From: Vitellaria paradoxa
Lineage: Eukaryota > Streptophyta > Magnoliopsida > Ericales > Sapotaceae
NCBI GenBank assembly: GCA_019916065.1
Contig: CM034239.1
Span: 41,184,663-41,248,662 of the forward strand
Reading direction: 5' to 3'
Length of the DNA: 64,000 nt
The position numbers and the translations under genes were made by a program. The notes under the pieces are model-generated. The model ran no database searches, was not told the origin of the DNA, and saw only the letters and a program-made list of their open reading frames with translations. Position 1 is the first letter of the stretch. Every line of letters begins with the position of its first letter. Of this stretch, positions 60,373-64,000 are shown piece after piece.

Positions 60373-62182
60373 CACTACTACAATAATTGATAAAGATCAC
60401 GGTAAGAAATTCATAAAGATCACGGTTTTAGAAAAAGCGTGATAAAAATTTGTGAGTTAAACTTTTTATCTCAGTCTTATTAAAAAACTGAGATAAAAAG
60501 TTACTTTTAATACTTTTTATCTCACTTTTGTTAAAACTGTAATTGTATTTAAAACGAGATAAAAGATCAGTGAAAACCATCTCTACAAAAAACTGAGATA
60601 AAAGATCAGTAGAAATCATCTCTAGAAAAAACCAAAATAAAAGATCAGTGGAAACATCTCTAGAAAAAATTGAGATCAAAAAGTGAGAAAAATCATATTT
60701 TTAAAAAAAGTGAGATAATTAAAAGAATGAAAGATAATATTATTATTTTTTCTCTCTATCTCTCTCAAACAACTTTGTTTATCATTTTATATAATTTAAA
60801 TTAGATTTCATAAATTTTATTATAACATTTATTTAATAATTTTAATTAATTGAATATGCTACAAAAACTATAATCATAGATCAATAAACAAAATTATTTT
60901 TAAATTAATGTTAAAACTAAATTTATCAAATTAAATTTAAATAATGGTAAATGTATAATCATTATTTTTTCAGTAAATATATGGAAATAGTTTTCATAAT
61001 TTGTTTAATTTATAACGAGGCGAATATTAAATATTTAATATCTAATAAATGTTTAGTGTATCTTTAATATTAATTATATTAAGGTGACATTATTTTATAT
61101 TTTGTTGGAATTGATAAAAATTTAGAAATAATAATAATAAAAATTTTCATTTTTTTTGTTTTTTTGAACTAATTTTTGAATATAATCATTGAAAATATTT
61201 TTTGTATTACAAATCAATTTTTAAAATAGTTTTCAAAAATTTTGTTTTGAACAATAATTTTCTAAAACTAAAACTAAATGCGACATAATTAATTTTAAAA
61301 ATATAATACAGAATGAAAAAAATATATTATAAATAGTAAGTCATGATTAAATATATGCTATACAGAAAGATTAAAGGATAATAAGAAAAAGATTTAAGAT
61401 CATTTTTAATTAAATATGATAGATATTCATAAATTATTTATTAAGTATTCGCATAGTTTTATATATTGGTTATAATTTCAAATTATTGTAAAAAGTAAAA
61501 ATAATTAAATAAAAGTAAAATTTTTATCATTTTCCTGACCAATTGATCAGGAAAAGTGTAACTTTTATCTACTAATTAGTTGACAAAAGTTATAATAAAT
61601 TATTGTAAGAAACTTAAAATAACTAAATTAAAATAATATAATTTTATTACTTTTACTAACCCCAAAAGTAAAAACATTGTTTATATATATCAATATGTAA
61701 AATGTAGATGTAAATGATAGTTTGGACTAGCGGTTAACTACAATAACTTTCAGAGGAATGGCACGAGTTCGATTCTCAGTAGAAACCAAAAAATATCAAA
61801 TATATAAGGTTGCTATAATAACAAGGCGTCAAATGATGCTATGATGGTATGATAGCAGGCTGCCATGTGGTTTTTTTATTATTTTTAAAATTAATCTATT
61901 TTTTCAGCATGATTATTTGTCAATATTTGATCACGTTTTTTCAAAAAAAGTGAGATCAAAATTCATAAAAGATCACGCGAGATTTCTTTTCATCTCAGTT
62001 TTTACCATAAAGGATCACGCTTTTAATGCGTGATTGTTGTAAGTTTTTTATCACAGTTATAAGTTGTGATCGAAAAGAGGTGACTTACAATCTCACCTGA
62101 ATTAATCACACTTTTGTGACCGAGATAGAAAGTGAAACATCACACCTAAAAGCTGTGATGTTTATACATTTTTGTAGTAGTG
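60373..62182 (-). mobile_element. Non-autonomous CACTA transposon, copy B, 1810 bp
   Basis: Ends CACTACTACAA and TTGTAGTAGTG, with the 3-bp target duplication GTT (60370-60372 and 62183-62185). Copy 3 has the uninterrupted site near 36730, confirming the insertion. Its sequence is an inverted, shorter relative of copy A, with the same subterminal atcacgctttt motifs and the same 45-bp triple repeat, here at about 60555-60665. Non-coding. Confidence 0.9.
61720..61782 (+). other. tRNA-like segment inside the CACTA element (copy B)
   Basis: It reads ggactagcggttaactac and, further on, gagttcgattctc, resembling A and B boxes. It is the counterpart of 14047-14105. The acceptor stem is not convincing. 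Confidence 0.45.
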
Positions 62183-63589
62183 GTTTGATATTTACCCTCA
62201 CACTGGTTATTTTGAAATATTTGTCATAGTTAAAATTTTTAGTTCACTTGACTAATATTATTAAATGAAAAATGTATGGTCAATGTAGAAAAATCATATT
62301 AGATATCTTTTCTACCCTTTTAGACAATATAAAAAATGTTTAAAACACTAATGAGATATTTAAATGTTTAAAAAGAAATATCTGACGTCTCATGTTACAG
62401 TTTAACTCCCTCTCCAAAATTACAGTCAATGTTTGAAAAGAGAAATAATAAAATAAACTAAAAACATTGCAAATTATTCGTTTGGCACATTATTCTTTTC
62501 TTTTAACCTTTAAATATCCCTTAACCATCGGCGTATTGTATATTTTATATAATATGAAAGAATAAAAGAGATATCTTCTATGCTTTTTCTCATGTGATTA
62601 CACTATTTTCCATTTAATTTTGATAACCAGATCAACGAAATAATTTATTATAATAAACATTTCAAAATAAAAGATGTGAATGTAAATTTAAAAATTACTT
62701 TATAAAGTTTGAGGTAGATATTTTTTTCTTTTAATCTTTTGTGTATTAAATATAAGTATTGATTGTAAAATTAATTGTGCTATTAAAATTTTGAATCACG
62801 TATAAAAGAATATTCAAAATATACGAATAATTCATAACTTAAATATCTAAGGCTATTTAAAATTTGAATTTAACTGTTTTTTTGTTTTTTATTATTAATG
62901 ATAAGTAATGGATAACTTACAAAAGAAGAAAAATAAGTGATAAACTAAATTAAATATTAATAATAAAATTGATTCGACAATAAAAAAATTAAATTATATA
63001 AGAAAGTATTTAAATTTTAGGGAGCTAAATTATAAAATAAAATATTTTAATCCAAAAATTTACACAAAATATCATTTTTAATCCAAAAATTTTAACGTTT
63101 TGAGTCAGGCTCTTTTTGAAGTTTCAAAATTTTCTAAAAAATTCTGAAAAATTTTAAAATTTTTTACTTTCTTTTAATTAAATTTTATCACGAGTCATTT
63201 GTACGTCACTTTAATATCAACTTTTAATTTTTTTTAAAGTGACAAAAAAGTCATAAAAATTAATGAAAACTGTAAATTTATAATTCATGTAGTAAAAAAA
63301 AATAAGTAATTTTTAGAAATTTATAATAGTTTACTGATAATAATTTCAAAGTTTCAAACGGAATTGAGAATGAATCAAACCTGAAATTACCTTCTGCATC
63401 TGACCGACTAACTCATTGGCTCTTCATAAATATATGATTTATTGAAGTTTCAATAAGTTTGGGCAACTTGGTCCTGGACACCGACTAGAATTAAAGCTGG
63501 CCGTAGACTTTATATCCTAATCTTTGAAGAAAAGTCATAGAAAGACTTTTGAAGTATCTAACCTGGGAAGAATGGCGTTGACGGCAGAA

Positions 63590-63950
63590 CCGGTGCATTT
63601 ACGCAGCGGCGCACGATATGTCTATTTGGTTACCATTGACATTTGCCACAAAATACGATGATTTAAGGGCTCCGTAATTTAAATAATTTACCCCCGTTCC
63701 TAGTCATAGGAGCCAATTAAAAAAGATGCACCTGACATGCACTGATGCTATTTACCAGCTCTACCCGAATCCAAAAAAATGACCGATGACTGTCTCTTTG
63801 GTCAGGTCATTGTGGCCCCTGGCAAAAGAGTAGAAAAGGACGGATTACATTACACGCTCCCAATTGAAAAAAAGTAAAATGATTGATGTTAATTACCCAA
63901 AAAGAAAAACAAAAAAAAAAAGGTATAATGATTAATGTTGAAAATACAAA
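63590..63950. other. Copy-4-specific extra segment
   Basis: Copy 3 joins its flanks directly near 35215-35295, so about 300 bases here are extra. It has a more balanced base composition than its surroundings. No ORF or repeat family was recognised. Confidence 0.4.
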
Positions 63951-64000
63951 CATTCGGGGTAACAAAACGTATCGTTAGTGCTCAAAAAGTCAATTCAACA

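Larger units (their letters stand above)
60010..64000 (-). repeat. Segmental duplication block, copy 4 (inverted)
   Basis: Read on the minus strand from 64000 leftward, it matches copy 3 from about 35150 to 37245. Anchors: caattcaaca at the window edge (as at 35170); 63420-63560 with 35300-35360 and 35575-35625; 62740-62890 with 36020-36160; 60090-60125 with 37140-37190. It is interrupted by CACTA copy B and by two extra segments (about 63115-63360 and 63590-63950). It continues past the window. Confidence 0.83.

Noticed and set aside
1..64000. CRISPR arrays, bacterial operons or prophage
   Set aside because: No regular spacer-repeat arrays, and the gene content is plainly plant nuclear; repeats are explained by transposons and duplication.

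Overview
This window looks like nuclear DNA of a flowering plant, probably a dicot or another broad-leaved lineage; species and chromosome are not identifiable. It is very AT-rich, gene-poor and full of transposable elements. The host genes that can be recognised are S-domain (G-type lectin) receptor-like kinases (RLKs) of the At2g19130-like, non-RD class. Only one RLK is intact (20689-23085, +). Four others are broken: a kinase-domain remnant (1468-2406, +), an internally deleted copy (38413-39300, +), a signal-peptide stub (40947-41036, +), and a 5' two-thirds copy cut inside the kinase domain (51735-53390, -). There is also a small captured piece of an autoinhibited Ca2+-ATPase (ACA12/13-like) at 39916-40125.

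The framework is a non-coding block that follows the RLK and occurs four times. Copy 1 is about 2407-17600, copy 2 about 23086-30168, copy 3 about 30882-37245, and copy 4 about 60010-64000, inverted and running off the right edge. The copies differ by clean insertions, so each serves as an empty site for the others. Copies 1 and 2 share one distal part; copies 3 and 4 share a different one.

Layout. 1-1467: minus-strand Copia 5' LTR, primer-binding site and internal sequence, truncating the first RLK. 1468-8675: RLK remnant and copy 1 with a MITE and an RTE-like LINE. 8676-17414: a giant palindrome (arms of about 3.2 kb around a spacer of about 130 bp); its right arm carries a tRNA-derived SINE that was itself split by a CACTA element. 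17415-20688: old repeats, a LINE 3' fragment and the promoter region of the intact RLK. 20689-30168: intact RLK and copy 2 with several MITE/hAT insertions. 30168-37245: LTR remnant and copy 3 with a hAT MITE, a SINE and a MITE. 38413-41036: two RLK pseudogenes around a TIR element holding the ACA fragment. 41037-46785: a 5.7-kb hAT transposon with a decayed transposase, inserted in the RLK stub. 46803-51734: 3' half of a Sirevirus-like Copia element (RT, RNase H, an extra ORF, several polypurine tracts, 3' LTR), abutting the minus-strand RLK. 53487-55935: a direct tandem repeat of about 1.2 kb. 57552-59122: a solo LTR with a perfect 5-bp target duplication. 60010-64000: inverted copy 4 with a second CACTA element.

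Functionally, only the RLK at 20689-23085 is likely to make a complete host protein, a plasma-membrane receptor kinase. The rest records birth and death of an RLK cluster by segmental duplication and repeated transposon insertion. The strongest candidates for something undescribed are the hierarchical palindrome, the TIR element with the captured Ca2+-ATPase fragment, and the CACTA family with a conserved internal tRNA-like segment.
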